64,000 nucleotides of DNA, from positions 806,001 through 870,000 of the forward strand of contig NZ_CP133190.1 in assembly GCF_030913705.1 (NCBI RefSeq), written 5' to 3'. A program made the position numbers and the translations under genes. The notes under the pieces were generated by a model. That model searched no databases, was not told the DNA's origin, and saw only the letters and a list, made by a program, of their open reading frames with translations. Shown one piece after another: positions 43,094 to 52,972 of this stretch (its first letter is position 1; every line of letters starts with the position of its first letter). Origin of the DNA: Anaerocolumna sp. MB42-C2 (GTDB lineage Bacteria; Bacillota; Clostridia; Lachnospirales; Lachnospiraceae).

Positions 43094-43876
43094 CTAATAG
43101 TTACAGTTACGAACCGCCTCTTTCATAGCTTTTACATAGTCATAAACCGGTTTTTCACTGTTTTTGCCGTACTGGGCAACGATTTTTACAATCGCACTTC
43201 CCACAATCGCTCCATCTGACAAGGTGGCAAACTTGGCAGCCTGCTCTGTAGTAGATATACCAAATCCTACGGCGCAGGGCACTGCAGTTGACTCCCTGAC
43301 TAATTGAATCATAGAATTGATATCCGTCTTGATTTCTGAACGGACACCGGTTACTCCCATGGAGGATACACAATATATAAATCCTTTTGCCTGCTCGGCT
43401 ATCATTCTAATCCTCTCATTGGAAGTCGGGGCAATCAATGATATTAAATCTACTCCATATTTTAAACAATCCGGTTCCAGTTCTTCTTTTTCTTCAAAAG
43501 GAAGATCAGGAACAATGATGCCATCTACACCTGTCTCTTTACATTTTAACATAAATTTATCTTTGCCGTAAGTATAAATTGGATTGATATATGTTAAAAA
43601 GACAAGCGGTACCTGGACTTTTTCACGTACTTTAGCTACCATTTCAAATAGCTTATCTGTGGTACATCCTGCTAAAAGCGCCCTTTCATTGGCTTCCTGA
43701 ATAACAATTCCTTCTGCTATCGGATCTGAAAAGGGTACCCCTATTTCAATCAGGTCTGCCCCTGCTTCTTCCATAGTATAGATTAATTTTTCCGTTGTAT
43801 CAATATCCGGATCTCCTCCGGTAACAAAAGCGATAAAAGCCTTCCCATGATCAAATGCTTTCCCGATTCTACTCAT
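43094..43876 (-). CDS. trpA: Tryptophan synthase alpha subunit
   Basis: Cleaves indole-3-glycerol phosphate to indole plus glyceraldehyde-3-phosphate and channels indole to TrpB. A TIM barrel with the family motifs [15 protein letters not shown] (catalytic Glu and Asp region) and [10 protein letters not shown]. 260 aa. The ATG at 43876 overlaps the trpB stop (ATGAGTAG) and has GGGGGG 9 nt upstream, which implies translational coupling with trpB. Last gene of the trp operon. Confidence 0.97.
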   Translation of the reverse strand: MSRIGKAFDHGKAFIAFVTGGDPDIDTTEKLIYTMEEAGADLIEIGVPFSDPIAEGIVIQEANERALLAGCTTDKLFEMVAKVREKVQVPLVFLTYINPIYTYGKDKFMLKCKETGVDGIIVPDLPFEEKEELEPDCLKYGVDLISLIAPTSNERIRMIAEQAKGFIYCVSSMGVTGVRSEIKTDINSMIQLVRESTAVPCAVGFGISTTEQAAKFATLSDGAIVGSAIVKIVAQYGKNSEKPVYDYVKAMKEAVRNCNY

Positions 43877-45053
43877 AAATGTTAACCCCCCTGTATCTTG
43901 CAATTGCTGCTACATCCTTATCACCACGGCCGGAAATGTTAATAACCATAATTTTATCTTTATCATAAGCGGATGCCGCTTTCATGGCATAAGCCACTGC
44001 ATGGGCACTCTCCACAGCAGGTATAATGCCCTCCGTACGTGACAGATATTCAAAAGCTCTCACGGCCTCCTCATCCGTAATGGGAACATACCTGGCACGG
44101 CCAGTGTCATTTAACATGGCATGTTCCGGCCCTATTCCGGGATAGTCAAGACCTGCCGATATGGAATATACCGGTGCAATCTGTCCGTATTCATCCTGGC
44201 AGAAAATAGATTTCATTCCATGGAAGATTCCCTCACTTCCATTGGCAATTGTGGCTGCATTTTTCGGATTATCCGCTCCAAGTCCGGCTGCCTCACAGCC
44301 AATTAATTCTACGTTCTTTTCTTCTATAAATTCGTAAAATGCTCCCATGGCATTACTTCCGCCCCCCACACAGGCAACTACTGCATCAGGTAATCTTCCT
44401 TCTTTTTCTTTTAATTGCTCTTTGATTTCTTTTCCTATAATTTTCTGAAAATCCCTTACTATAGTAGGAAACGGATGCGGCCCCATAACCGAGCCAAGTA
44501 CATACAGCGTATCATCAACCCGTTTTGTCCACTCTCGCATAGTTTCATTTACCGCATCCTTTAAGGTTTTGGTACCACTGGTAACCGGATGAACTTTCGC
44601 CCCAAGAAGTTCCATTCGAAATACATTTAAAGCCTGACGTTCTGTATCCTCCTTACCCATAAAAATCTCGCATTCCATTCCCATAAGTGCCGCTGCGGTT
44701 GCGGTTGCAACTCCGTGCTGTCCTGCGCCAGTCTCCGCAATTACTCTTGTTTTACCCATTTTTTTTGCTAAAAGCACCTGACCTAAGACATTATTGATCT
44801 TATGGGAGCCGGTATGATTTAAGTCCTCTCTTTTTAAATATATCTTAGCCCCTCCCAAATCTTTAGTCATTTTTTCGGCATAATATAATAACGACGGCCG
44901 GCCGGCATAATTTTTATACAAATCATTTAATTCTTCTACAAACTGAGGGTCATTTTTGTAATATTCATAAGCTTTTTCTACTTCCTGCACAGCATTCATT
45001 AAAGTCTCCGGTATATATTGACCTCCGTATTGCCCAAATCTCCCATTTTTCAT
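43869..45053 (-). CDS. trpB: Tryptophan synthase beta subunit
   Basis: PLP enzyme joining indole and serine to tryptophan. The PLP lysine lies in [15 protein letters not shown] and the glycine-rich phosphate loop is [10 protein letters not shown]. This is the TrpB1 type that pairs with TrpA. 394 aa from the ATG at 45053 (AAAGGAATG upstream), which is where family homology starts ([16 protein letters not shown]); 15 in-frame residues upstream are not expected to be translated. A 125-nt gap separates it from trpF. Confidence 0.97.
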   Translation of the reverse strand: MKNGRFGQYGGQYIPETLMNAVQEVEKAYEYYKNDPQFVEELNDLYKNYAGRPSLLYYAEKMTKDLGGAKIYLKREDLNHTGSHKINNVLGQVLLAKKMGKTRVIAETGAGQHGVATATAAALMGMECEIFMGKEDTERQALNVFRMELLGAKVHPVTSGTKTLKDAVNETMREWTKRVDDTLYVLGSVMGPHPFPTIVRDFQKIIGKEIKEQLKEKEGRLPDAVVACVGGGSNAMGAFYEFIEEKNVELIGCEAAGLGADNPKNAATIANGSEGIFHGMKSIFCQDEYGQIAPVYSISAGLDYPGIGPEHAMLNDTGRARYVPITDEEAVRAFEYLSRTEGIIPAVESAHAVAYAMKAASAYDKDKIMVINISGRGDKDVAAIARYRGVNIYE

Positions 45054-45178
45054 TTTTATTTCATTCCTTTCCTTGTTAAATTTTCTTACGCCTGACATAT
45101 ATTCTGGCTTAGCTCTAATAAAATTCTGACAAATCAGAGTTTCTCATATGCCAGTATTCTTTAACTGACATAAATTAA

Positions 45179-45805
45179 TTAATACTCTGCTTTATTCTGG
45201 TTCCGCACCAATTCGATTAGCTCTTTAATTTTAATCTCATCCTTAATACCGTTTGTTTCAACTCCGCTGCTGATATCCACACAATAAGGATGACACTCTT
45301 CTATTACCTTAAGTATATTTTCTGCCTTTAATCCTCCGGCTAAAAAAAATGAATTCATATTTTCTGGTATTAATTCCAAATTAAACGTTAACCCGCTGCC
45401 GCCATACTGCTCCTTATTATAGGTATCAAAAAGAATGTGACTGCAAGAAAATTTTTGTATGTCCTCAGGACCTAATGCTTCCTTTAGGCGGATTGCTTTA
45501 ATAATCTCATTAGGAATTCGCTGCTTAAGTTCCTTAATATATGTTTCTTCTTCATCTCCATGCAGTTGTACCAGATCTATTACATTTTCCCGACATAATG
45601 CAGTAATATGCTCTATTGGTTCATTTACAAACACACCAACTGCCTTTATCCGCTTATCTAAGGCTCTCTTTAACTGGGAGGCCGTGGCATCGTCAACCAT
45701 CCGTTTACTTTTAGCAAATATAAAACCTATATAATCCGGGAGATATTTATTTACATAGGTTATGTCCTCAAGCCTTTTTAGACCGCATATTTTAATTTTT
45801 GTCAT
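45179..45805 (-). CDS. trpF: Phosphoribosylanthranilate isomerase
   Basis: Third step of the tryptophan branch, an Amadori rearrangement. TIM barrel starting KIKICGLKRLED (catalytic Cys) with IGFIFAKSKR and the terminal VDISSGVE block. 208 aa. The start overlaps trpC by 14 nt. Confidence 0.97.
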   Translation of the reverse strand: MTKIKICGLKRLEDITYVNKYLPDYIGFIFAKSKRMVDDATASQLKRALDKRIKAVGVFVNEPIEHITALCRENVIDLVQLHGDEEETYIKELKQRIPNEIIKAIRLKEALGPEDIQKFSCSHILFDTYNKEQYGGSGLTFNLELIPENMNSFFLAGGLKAENILKVIEECHPYCVDISSGVETNGIKDEIKIKELIELVRNQNKAEY

Positions 45806-46583
45806 GGCTGCCCCTTAATTCGTTTAACATTTCCTTTTTGTCCTTACTTCGCATTAAGGTTTCTCCAATTAAAACGGCATTTACCTTAGAATCTCTTAAT
45901 ATTTTAATATCTAAAGCAGTTTTAATCCCGCTTTCTGCAACAAACAGAATGTTATCGGGCACCGATTTTCTGAGACGTTCACTGTTACGGATATCCACTT
46001 CAAAGGTTTTTAAGTTCCGGTTATTTACACCGATCATTCTTGCACCTGCATTTACTGCAGCAGCAATTTCCTCTTCATCAAAAACTTCCACTAATGCAGA
46101 AAGACCTAATTTATCACATATATGAATATATTCCTTTATCATTTTTTCATCTAACAGGGAACATATTAGCAAGATACAATCTGCTCCAATTACTTTAGCC
46201 TGATAAATCTGGTAAGGTTCAAGTATAAAATCCTTACGGAGTACCGGAATACTTACATTTTTCTTAATCTCTGTCAGATATTCATTACATCCTTTAAAAA
46301 AATCAGGCTCAGTCAATACTGAAATACAGCTTGCTCCAGCCCTCTCATAATCCTTTGCAATCTCCACATATGGAAAATCTTCTGCTATGATACCTTTAGA
46401 GGGAGATGCTTTTTTAACTTCACAGATAAAACTGATATCCCCGTTTCTTATGGCCTTTTCAAAAGGAAATAAAGTATTATGGTTCATTTTTTCTGCCAAA
46501 TCCTTGATGGCTTCAAGTGGAATCTGCTGTTTGTCATTTTTTATACGAAATTTTGTAGCTTCCGCTATTTTATTCAGTATCAT
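45792..46583 (-). CDS. trpC: Indole-3-glycerol phosphate synthase
   Basis: Closes the indole ring. Catalytic residues are seen in SFICEVKKASPSKG, VLRKDFI, GVNNRNLKTFEVD and VAESGI. 263 aa; stand-alone, not fused to TrpF. Start 26 nt after trpD. Confidence 0.97.
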   Translation of the reverse strand: MILNKIAEATKFRIKNDKQQIPLEAIKDLAEKMNHNTLFPFEKAIRNGDISFICEVKKASPSKGIIAEDFPYVEIAKDYERAGASCISVLTEPDFFKGCNEYLTEIKKNVSIPVLRKDFILEPYQIYQAKVIGADCILLICSLLDEKMIKEYIHICDKLGLSALVEVFDEEEIAAAVNAGARMIGVNNRNLKTFEVDIRNSERLRKSVPDNILFVAESGIKTALDIKILRDSKVNAVLIGETLMRSKDKKEMLNELRGSHDKN

Positions 46584-46609
46584 AATATCTATCCTTTCTG
46601 TTTACTGCC

Positions 46610-47617
46610 CTACCGATTCGTAAGTTCTATAAATTTCTCCAGCTGAGCCAATGCCTTACCGCTGTCAATCATTTCTGCCGCTTCCGTTACTGCCTCTTTT
46701 AAAGTAATATTATCTCTTACCATATAGATACAGGCAGCCGCATTCATTAACACCGCATCTCTTTTAGGGCCTTTTTCTCCTTTTAAGATAGCCAGTGTTA
46801 TCTCTGCATTTTCTTTCGGTCCGCCTCCAACTAAATCTTCCTTTTTGCATTGGGAAAAACCAAAATCCCTTGGTTCCAGCTTATAGGAGGTAACTTTTCC
46901 ATCACGGATTTCACAGCAGGTTGTAGGTGCACTAAGGGATATTTCATCAATTCCGTCATTTCCATAAGCTACTATCCCGCGTTTCACACCCAGATTAGCT
47001 AATACCTGTGCCAGTGGTTCTACCAGCGCTTCATCATATACTCCTAAAAGCTGCATATTAGCACCTGCCGGATTAGCGAGCGGCCCTAAAATATTAAATA
47101 TTGTACGAATACCAAGTTCTCTTCTTACCGGAGCAACATATTTCATTGCGGTATGGTAACTTTGTGCGAACATAAAACATAATCCGATTTCTTTTAAAAC
47201 ATCTGCACTTTCTGCCGGACTTATCATAATATTTACCCCTAATGCTTCTAACACATCTGCTGCACCGCATTTACTGGAAACACTGCGGTTACCGTGTTTT
47301 GCAACCGGAATTCCTGCAGCGGATACAATTAGTGAAGCTGTTGTGGAAATATTAAAAGTATAGGCTTCATCCCCGCCCGTACCCACTATTTCGAGTACAT
47401 CCATATTATGAAGTAACCGTATACAGTGTTTTCTCATACCCGCCGCACTCGCCGTAATCTCCGTGATGGTTTCACCTTTCATACGAAGCCCTGTCAGGTA
47501 TGCTCCGATATGTATGTCAGATGCTTCTCCGCTCATAATTTCATCCATTACACTCTCCGCCAATTCGTATGTCAGATTTTCCTTATTCGTAATCTTATAA
47601 ATTGCTTCCTTAATCAT
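46610..47617 (-). CDS. trpD: Anthranilate phosphoribosyltransferase
   Basis: Transfers phosphoribose from PRPP to anthranilate. [18 protein letters not shown] is the PRPP site, and [21 protein letters not shown] and [10 protein letters not shown] are family blocks. 335 aa, not fused to the amidotransferase. A 120-nt gap separates it from trpG. Confidence 0.97.
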   Translation of the reverse strand: MIKEAIYKITNKENLTYELAESVMDEIMSGEASDIHIGAYLTGLRMKGETITEITASAAGMRKHCIRLLHNMDVLEIVGTGGDEAYTFNISTTASLIVSAAGIPVAKHGNRSVSSKCGAADVLEALGVNIMISPAESADVLKEIGLCFMFAQSYHTAMKYVAPVRRELGIRTIFNILGPLANPAGANMQLLGVYDEALVEPLAQVLANLGVKRGIVAYGNDGIDEISLSAPTTCCEIRDGKVTSYKLEPRDFGFSQCKKEDLVGGGPKENAEITLAILKGEKGPKRDAVLMNAAACIYMVRDNITLKEAVTEAAEMIDSGKALAQLEKFIELTNR

Positions 47618-47737
47618 TTTTACCCGTATCCTTTCTACTTCTTATATTTTCTAACCCACAGTTGCCTATTATTTTTGAACTAATAAATATTATAAAAATT
47701 CAAATAAAAGTTATTACCTATTAAAAATCCTAAAAAT

Positions 47738-48337
47738 TCATATTTTACTAACTAAAAAATTTTCCATCATTTTTTTACCGTTTGGCGTAAGTACGGATTC
47801 AGGATGAAACTGTAAGCCATAAACTTCATATTGATTATGTTTTACAGCCATGATGTCTCCGTCATCGGCTAAACCTATTACCTTTAACTCCTCCGGTAAA
47901 GTATCAGGTTTCGCTGCAAGGGAATGGTATCTTCCTACCGGTATTGTTTCCGGGAGTCCTTTAAATATGCTGCTGCCGGTATCTACTTTAACAATACTCT
48001 GTTTTCCGTGCATTAAGGTACTTGCATAAGTTATGGTGGCACCAAATACTTCACAGATACCCTGATGTCCTAAACAGACACCTAAGATAGGTGTTGATTC
48101 TTTCATTTCTTTCACCACCTCTTCACACACTCCGGCATCCATTGGGCGCCCTGGACCAGGCGAAAGAATGATGTGGGAGGGCTTTAATGCTTTGATTTCT
48201 TTTACCGTTAACTCATCATTACGGATTACTTTGATTTCAGTTTTTGCATCAGTACCTTTTTTCTCTTCGATTATACTTCCAATTAACTGTACCAGATTAT
48301 AAGAAAAACTGTCATAGTTATCAATTAATAAAATCAT
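47738..48337 (-). CDS. trpG: Anthranilate synthase component II (glutamine amidotransferase)
   Basis: Supplies ammonia from glutamine to TrpE. Class I amidotransferase with nucleophile Cys in LGVCLGHQG and the His/Glu pair in QFHPESVLT. 199 aa. The ATG overlaps the trpE stop by 4 nt (ATGA), so the two subunits are translationally coupled. The same subunit could also serve p-aminobenzoate synthase; no pabB is in the window. Confidence 0.96.
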   Translation of the reverse strand: MILLIDNYDSFSYNLVQLIGSIIEEKKGTDAKTEIKVIRNDELTVKEIKALKPSHIILSPGPGRPMDAGVCEEVVKEMKESTPILGVCLGHQGICEVFGATITYASTLMHGKQSIVKVDTGSSIFKGLPETIPVGRYHSLAAKPDTLPEELKVIGLADDGDIMAVKHNQYEVYGLQFHPESVLTPNGKKMMENFLVSKI

Positions 48338-49788
48338 ATCTCTACCTCACATGCTTTCTTAATCGCTTCCATTACTGCACCGGCTTTGTTAGCACATTCT
48401 TCATATTCTTTCTCAGGAATACTGTCTGCCACAATACCGGCACCTGCCTGAACATATACCTTATTTCCTTTTTTTACAGCGGTTCGTATGGCAATACACA
48501 CATCCAGATTACCCGAAAAGTCAAGATATCCTATGGCTCCCCCGTAGATTCCCCTGGACACAGGTTCCAACTCATCAATTATTTCACACGCCCTGAATTT
48601 TGGGGCCCCGGATAAGGTTCCTGCCGGTAACAGTGCTGCTACCGTATCGCAGCTGTCTTTACTCTCATCAATCTGCCCGGTTACTACGGAAGCAATGTGC
48701 ATTACCTTGGAAAACCGGTGTATTTTCATATATTCTTCCACCTTGACACTGCCATATTTCGCAATTTTACCTACATCATTTCTTGCCAAATCCACCAGCA
48801 TATTATGTTCCGATAATTCTTTCTCATCCGCAAGCAATTCTTTCTCCAGTTCCATATCATCTTCCGGTGATTTGCCCCGGGGTCTGGTTCCTGCTACCGG
48901 AAATGTTGTTAATTTACCATCCACCAGCTTAATCATTGTCTCCGGAGATGCCCCTGCAATCTGGACGTCCTCACACTGGATAAAATACATATAAGGGGAT
49001 GGATTCGTGGTTCTTAATACTCGGTAAGTATTTAACAGACTGCAGTTATAATCTGCTTCAAACCTCCTGGATATTACTGCCTGAAAAATATCACCTTCAC
49101 GGATATATTTCTTCGTCCGTTCTACCATTTCACAATAAGTCTCTTTTGATATATTGCAGGTAAATTGGGGATTGGAATCTGCTTTTAATTCCTGTAAAGG
49201 AGCCGGATCATTAATTAAATGAATGATTTTCTCGATTTCCAGTAATGCAGCATGGTAACCTAATTCTCCGTCCTCAGACTTATAATTGACTACAATGCTT
49301 ATCTTCTGTCTTAAGTGGTCAAAGGCGATGACTTTATCAAAAAGCATTAAATCATAATCTTTAAAATTATTTTTTTTAATTTTCAGTTTAGGCTCCGCAT
49401 AACCTATCATTTCATAAGAGAAATAACCTACAAAACCTCCGGCAAAGGGAGGCAGTCCATTCATACGGGGTGCTTTATATTTATTCATAAGTCCCCTTAA
49501 AACCCTCATCGGATCATCTGCAGTTTTTGTTATTATTTCTCCGCTTTTAATAGCAACCTCTCCATTCTCACAAGTTACGTGCAATAATGGATTAAATCCC
49601 AAAAAAGAGTACCTGCCCCAACGTTCTCCGCCCTCAACACTTTCCAGCAGATAATAATTTTTATCTATCTGTGCTAATTTCCTTAATAAAATAATCGGCG
49701 TAATGATATCAGCAAAGATCTCTTTGCAAACAGGTATTAAGTTAAATTCCTTTTCATATTGCTGCATTTTTTCATAACTGGCATTCAT
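48334..49788 (-). CDS. trpE: Anthranilate synthase component I
   Basis: Converts chorismate plus ammonia to anthranilate, the first committed step. The chorismate-binding C-terminal half has FPVAGTRPRGKSPEDD, VDLARNDVGKIAK, GTLSGAPK and VQAGAGIVADS. An N-terminal LLESVEGGERWGRYSF holds the LLES-type tryptophan feedback site, so allosteric inhibition is expected. 484 aa. AAAGGAGG precedes the ATG. First gene of trpEGDCFBA, preceded by a roughly 580-nt leader with a T-box. Confidence 0.98.
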   Translation of the reverse strand: MNASYEKMQQYEKEFNLIPVCKEIFADIITPIILLRKLAQIDKNYYLLESVEGGERWGRYSFLGFNPLLHVTCENGEVAIKSGEIITKTADDPMRVLRGLMNKYKAPRMNGLPPFAGGFVGYFSYEMIGYAEPKLKIKKNNFKDYDLMLFDKVIAFDHLRQKISIVVNYKSEDGELGYHAALLEIEKIIHLINDPAPLQELKADSNPQFTCNISKETYCEMVERTKKYIREGDIFQAVISRRFEADYNCSLLNTYRVLRTTNPSPYMYFIQCEDVQIAGASPETMIKLVDGKLTTFPVAGTRPRGKSPEDDMELEKELLADEKELSEHNMLVDLARNDVGKIAKYGSVKVEEYMKIHRFSKVMHIASVVTGQIDESKDSCDTVAALLPAGTLSGAPKFRACEIIDELEPVSRGIYGGAIGYLDFSGNLDVCIAIRTAVKKGNKVYVQAGAGIVADSIPEKEYEECANKAGAVMEAIKKACEVEI

Positions 49789-49817
49789 TTTAAAATCCTC
49801 CTTTTATTATTAATGAA

Positions 49818-49843
49818 TAAAGTGTCAACGTACTGACACTTTA
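49818..49843 (-). other. Hairpin just upstream of the trpE ribosome site
   Basis: Perfect 10-bp stem TAAAGTGTCA / TGACACTTTA around a 6-nt loop, ending 13 nt before AAAGGAGG. It has a weak T-rich tail (TTATTC), so a second attenuation or stability element is possible. Confidence 0.45.
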
Positions 49844-49957
49844 TATCCTGAGTACGGTCAGCTTAGCCGATATTATTCCATACACATATGAGCATCCCTG
49901 TCCCATAGGACTTTTTATTTTATAAGGAAGTATAGCGAAATTTCTTTGAATCAAGTA

Positions 49958-50105
49958 AGAGTCTGGTTTACCAGACTCTAGCGCTTACGCGCTGTCACGA
50001 CAGTGACATCTTCCTTAAGTGCGTCATGCGCATCCTGCCTGGAAGGCTTTTTTATTGCATCGGTAAGTTCGGAGAACTTTCCTATGCAATAAAAAAAAGC
50101 CTTCG
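49958..50105 (-). repeat. Structured intergenic repeat, family 1, copy 2 (inside the trp leader)
   Basis: About 148 bp, same order of modules as 15580-15716: hairpin GAGTCTGG/CCAGACTC, TAGCGCTTACGCGCT, hairpin GTCACGACAGTGAC, TGCGTCATGCGCATCCTGCC and the long AAGGCTTTTTTATTGCAT/ATGCAATAAAAAAAGCCTT stem. Here the long stem is less perfect (CGGTAAGTTC versus GAACTTTCC). In the transcript it begins in the T-run of the T-box terminator and ends about 170 nt before trpE. Confidence 0.85.
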
Positions 50106-50345
50106 TCCCCTAATCTAAGGGACAAAAGCTTATAACCTCTGCGATACCACCCATATTGATGTCCTAAAACATCCTCTCTGTTTGTATACAATCATATACA
50201 CCCCGCTGATAACGGTTGGGGTTCCCGTTGACATCTACTTCCTTACGGTTTCAAGCCACCCTCACAAGTCCATTCAATAAAATCCGTCTTATCGCGTTCA
50301 CACCATACAGCGACTCTCTGAAAGATTTTTTTTACCTACTTCTCT
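50091..50345 (-). ncRNA. T-box riboswitch of the trp operon
   Basis: A tRNA-sensing leader expected to bind uncharged tRNA-Trp. On the minus strand the antiterminator T-box motif GGGTGGTATCGC (50141-50152) is followed by GTCCC-TTAGATTA-GGGGAC (50105-50123), the terminator, then GAAGGC and T7. Stem I lies 5' of it (about 50170-50335). Two UGG triplets on its 3' side (50270-50272 and 50256-50258) are specifier candidates, which would match tryptophan. The T-box core reads TGGTATCGC where TGGNACCGC is usual. Confidence 0.88.
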
Positions 50346-50376
50346 TGTTCATCGGTTTTATCATTAAATTGACTTA

Positions 50377-50405
50377 AGTATAACTTTAACATTTTAATTT
50401 GTCAA
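50377..50405 (-). promoter_or_regulatory. Sigma-A promoter of the trp operon
   Basis: Minus strand perfect TTGACA (50400-50405), 17-nt spacer, TATACT (50377-50382). Transcription would start near 50370, just ahead of T-box stem I. Confidence 0.85.
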
Positions 50406-50446
50406 TAGTCAAATTAAATAATTATTCATTTTTATTATATAAATAA

Positions 50447-51382
50447 TTATACGGTTTTCTTCTTTCTATAGGCTTTTCTTTTTCTGTTTTTATGAGGATT
50501 TACGGAGTTTTTAGTACCAGAACTATTAACTTCTTCCTCTTTTTGATTCAAATCTGTTTTTAATGATACCCACATGGAAGAACCTTCTTTGCCCATTGCT
50601 TTGATTTCGAGAAAATCAAATTTTCTTAAGAATTTGGATAATTTGGTATCGCCATAATTTCTTACATCAAAATCAGGATACCTTTTTACCAGCCGGCTTC
50701 CCAGTTCTCCCATATTCATGCTTTGTTCCTCCGACTCATTCATCATCTTAATGATCGTATTTTTAATGACGCTAAGATCCGTCATATTCTTAACGATATC
50801 CTGTGATTCCGTTAACAGTAATCCTTTTGATTCTTTATTATTTGAGATACCATCCTCTGTTTTTTTAGCATCTGTGTTCTTATCTTCCGCTGCGTTTTCA
50901 TTTACAGGCAGATTTGTTTCTTCCATCTCAATACCTTTTTTCTCTGATGCTGCTAAAACATCTAGGTACTTAAACTGATTACACGCAGCTATAAATGGTT
51001 TTGGGGTTTTCTTTTCACCCATACCAACTACCAGCATACCTGATTCTCTGAGTCTGGAAGATAATTTGGTGAAGTCACTGTCACTGGATACTATACAAAA
51101 ACCTTCCACATTACCGGAATAAAGTATGTCCATTGCATCTATGATCATAGCTGAATCCGTGGCATTTTTGCCCACAGTATAGCTATATTGCTGTACCGGT
51201 GTCACAGAGTTTTCCAATAAGACATCTTTCCAGGAAGCTGCTGTGGATTTTGTCCAATCTCCATAAATCCTTTTGTAGGTAGCGATACCATAATTGGATA
51301 TCTCATCCAGAATGTTCTTAATATATTTTGCGGATACATTATCAGCATCTATTAAAACAGCAAAACGCTTATCATCTGTCAT
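50447..51382 (-). CDS. NYN-domain RNase-like protein with C-terminal OST-HTH/LOTUS-type domain
   Basis: The N-terminal NYN (PIN-like) domain (residues 5-150) keeps the acidic metal-binding residues: VLIDADNVSAKY, KNATDSAMIIDAMD and SSDSDFTKL. An acidic linker (about 155-195) leads to an OST-HTH-like winged helix (about 200-280; NMGELGSRLVKRYPDFDVRNYG, LSKFLRKFDF), then a basic tail. This NYN plus OST-HTH arrangement is thought to cleave or bind structured RNA. The ATG overlaps the stop of a small upstream membrane ORF by 4 nt. Confidence 0.9.
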   Translation of the reverse strand: MTDDKRFAVLIDADNVSAKYIKNILDEISNYGIATYKRIYGDWTKSTAASWKDVLLENSVTPVQQYSYTVGKNATDSAMIIDAMDILYSGNVEGFCIVSSDSDFTKLSSRLRESGMLVVGMGEKKTPKPFIAACNQFKYLDVLAASEKKGIEMEETNLPVNENAAEDKNTDAKKTEDGISNNKESKGLLLTESQDIVKNMTDLSVIKNTIIKMMNESEEQSMNMGELGSRLVKRYPDFDVRNYGDTKLSKFLRKFDFLEIKAMGKEGSSMWVSLKTDLNQKEEEVNSSGTKNSVNPHKNRKRKAYRKKKTV

Positions 51383-51549
51383 AAAGTACTCCTTTTATTA
51401 TTCTTTATGGTACTTGCTATCAGCCTGTCCCAGATATCATTGACACTGAATCCCAGAATTACCTCTGTAAATAAAATATAAAGGATATATAGGGGCAATA
51501 TGATATACTTATTTGATTTTATTTTATTCTTCTCCTGTTTCAAAACCAT
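51379..51549 (-). CDS. Small membrane protein coupled to the NYN gene
   Basis: A 56-aa frame with one hydrophobic helix (YIILPLYILYILFTEVILGF) between basic ends. GAGGAAG lies 4 nt upstream of the ATG at 51549. Its TGA overlaps the NYN ATG (ATGA), the mark of translational coupling, which argues it is real. No family recognised. Confidence 0.6.
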   Translation of the reverse strand: MVLKQEKNKIKSNKYIILPLYILYILFTEVILGFSVNDIWDRLIASTIKNNKRSTL

Positions 51550-51719
51550 ATTTCTTCCTCTCATTACATAATTGTATTAATTCCATAATAACAAAATATA
51601 TTACTTTTTACTATATCCCCTTATTAATTACTATCTTAATCATACCTTATTCACCGGAAAATAGCAATATTTTCCTTTTATTTCTTTTTATTCTTTTTTA
51701 TTTATGTTACTGTCCATTT

Positions 51720-51820
51720 CCCTGCAAAAAGCAGCAGTTCCGCGAACAATAACACATTTCGCTATGTTCGCAAAAAACAAAGGCAGCGTTCCTACGCTGC
51801 AATTGTCCGTTTTTTGTGAG
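51720..51820 (-). repeat. Structured intergenic repeat, family 2, copy B
   Basis: About 101 bp matching 42768-42869. Minus strand: CACAAAAAACGGAC...GCAGCGTAGGAACGCTGC CTTTGTTTTTTG, a hairpin with T-rich tail, then GCGAACA...TGTTCGC and GGAACTGCTGCTTTTTGCAGG. Placed between the XylF-like gene and the small ORF/NYN unit, it may terminate the sensor operon. Confidence 0.75.
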
Positions 51821-51877
51821 TTTAAATCGAAAGTCACAGAAATTAGTTATAACTTAAGCTGGAAGGCTGGACTGTAA

Positions 51878-52933
51878 CTAATTTTTAACCTGATATACGT
51901 CCTCATACAGATGAAAGCCATCTTTTATAACCGTTTCGTCAATATTATCCTTTGTTACAGCCTGTACTCCAATAAATATGTATGGTACATCATACGTTCC
52001 GTCATTGATGGTACCATCACTTACTATTTTCTCTCCATTTACAAGCTGTACACATAGATCCACTGTTTTTTCCACTAGATCTTTTATTGGTTTATATACG
52101 GTTAACGCCTGTTTTCCCGTAACAATTCTCTGGCAGGCAACTAAATCCGCATCCTGTCCAACCACCTGAACCTTTTCTGCTATTTGTGCTTCTGACAGTG
52201 CATCGATTGCACCCCAGGCTAAGGAATCATTTCCACAAATAATGGCCTTCACTTCATCTTTATGTGTTTTTAATTCATCAAATAAAAAATTATAGGCGGT
52301 TTCTCGTATCCAGCCATCCACCCAGGTCTGGGCCAGTATCTGTATCTTATTATTATCAATAAATGGCTTTAATACACTCATTGCTCCTTCGTATAACATT
52401 TTACTGTTACTGTCATTTTCAGAACCGCCGATAATGATATAACCACCCTCCGGAACATGGTCCGTAAGGTAGGTAGCCATTATTTTACCCACCTGATTAT
52501 TGTCAAAAGAAATATATACATCCACATTACTATCATGAACCAAACGGTCATAGGATATTACCGGAATATTTTTATCTTTGGCTGCCTTAACACATCTCGC
52601 ATCTTTGTTACTGTCATTGGGTGCAATTACAAGTACATCAATGCCCTGCTTAATCATCTCCTGCACCTGTTTGTACTGAAGATCAGAATCCTTATTTGCA
52701 TTATTAACTATGACTTCGATTCCCTCCTGCTGGGCTTTTGACATAAATATGTCCCTGTCTCTGATCCATCTGTCCTCCATTAAAGTTCCCAGTGATAAAC
52801 CAACAACAATCTTTTTCTCTTTTTCAGGACCTTTCGGAAGTTCATCTTTTCTGCTGCACCCAAACATAACTGCCGTACTAAAAACAAGAAACAACAATAC
52901 TGCGAGTTGTAGTATTTGCTTTTTCTTTCCCAT
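51878..52933 (-). CDS. XylF-like sugar-binding lipoprotein
   Basis: A 351-aa periplasmic-binding-protein-fold lipoprotein (lipobox VMFGC, Cys about 26). The ligand regions DRWIRDRDIFM, YISFDNNQVGKIMATY, NDSLAWGAIDAL and GQDADLVACQRI match D-xylose-binding proteins. Last gene of the cassette binding protein - kinase - receiver - XylF. With no ABC permease or ATPase around, it may be a sensory receptor for the kinase, as XylFII is for LytS in clostridia, instead of a transport component (inference). Confidence 0.88.
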   Translation of the reverse strand: MGKKKQILQLAVLLFLVFSTAVMFGCSRKDELPKGPEKEKKIVVGLSLGTLMEDRWIRDRDIFMSKAQQEGIEVIVNNANKDSDLQYKQVQEMIKQGIDVLVIAPNDSNKDARCVKAAKDKNIPVISYDRLVHDSNVDVYISFDNNQVGKIMATYLTDHVPEGGYIIIGGSENDSNSKMLYEGAMSVLKPFIDNNKIQILAQTWVDGWIRETAYNFLFDELKTHKDEVKAIICGNDSLAWGAIDALSEAQIAEKVQVVGQDADLVACQRIVTGKQALTVYKPIKDLVEKTVDLCVQLVNGEKIVSDGTINDGTYDVPYIFIGVQAVTKDNIDETVIKDGFHLYEDVYQVKN

Positions 52934-52972
52934 AAAACCCTCCTCAAAAACTTAAAATTTTCAGCACATTTA

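Noticed and set aside
49789..50372. Trp leader peptide (ribosome-mediated attenuation)
   Set aside because: No short ORF with tandem Trp codons; the T-box explains the leader.
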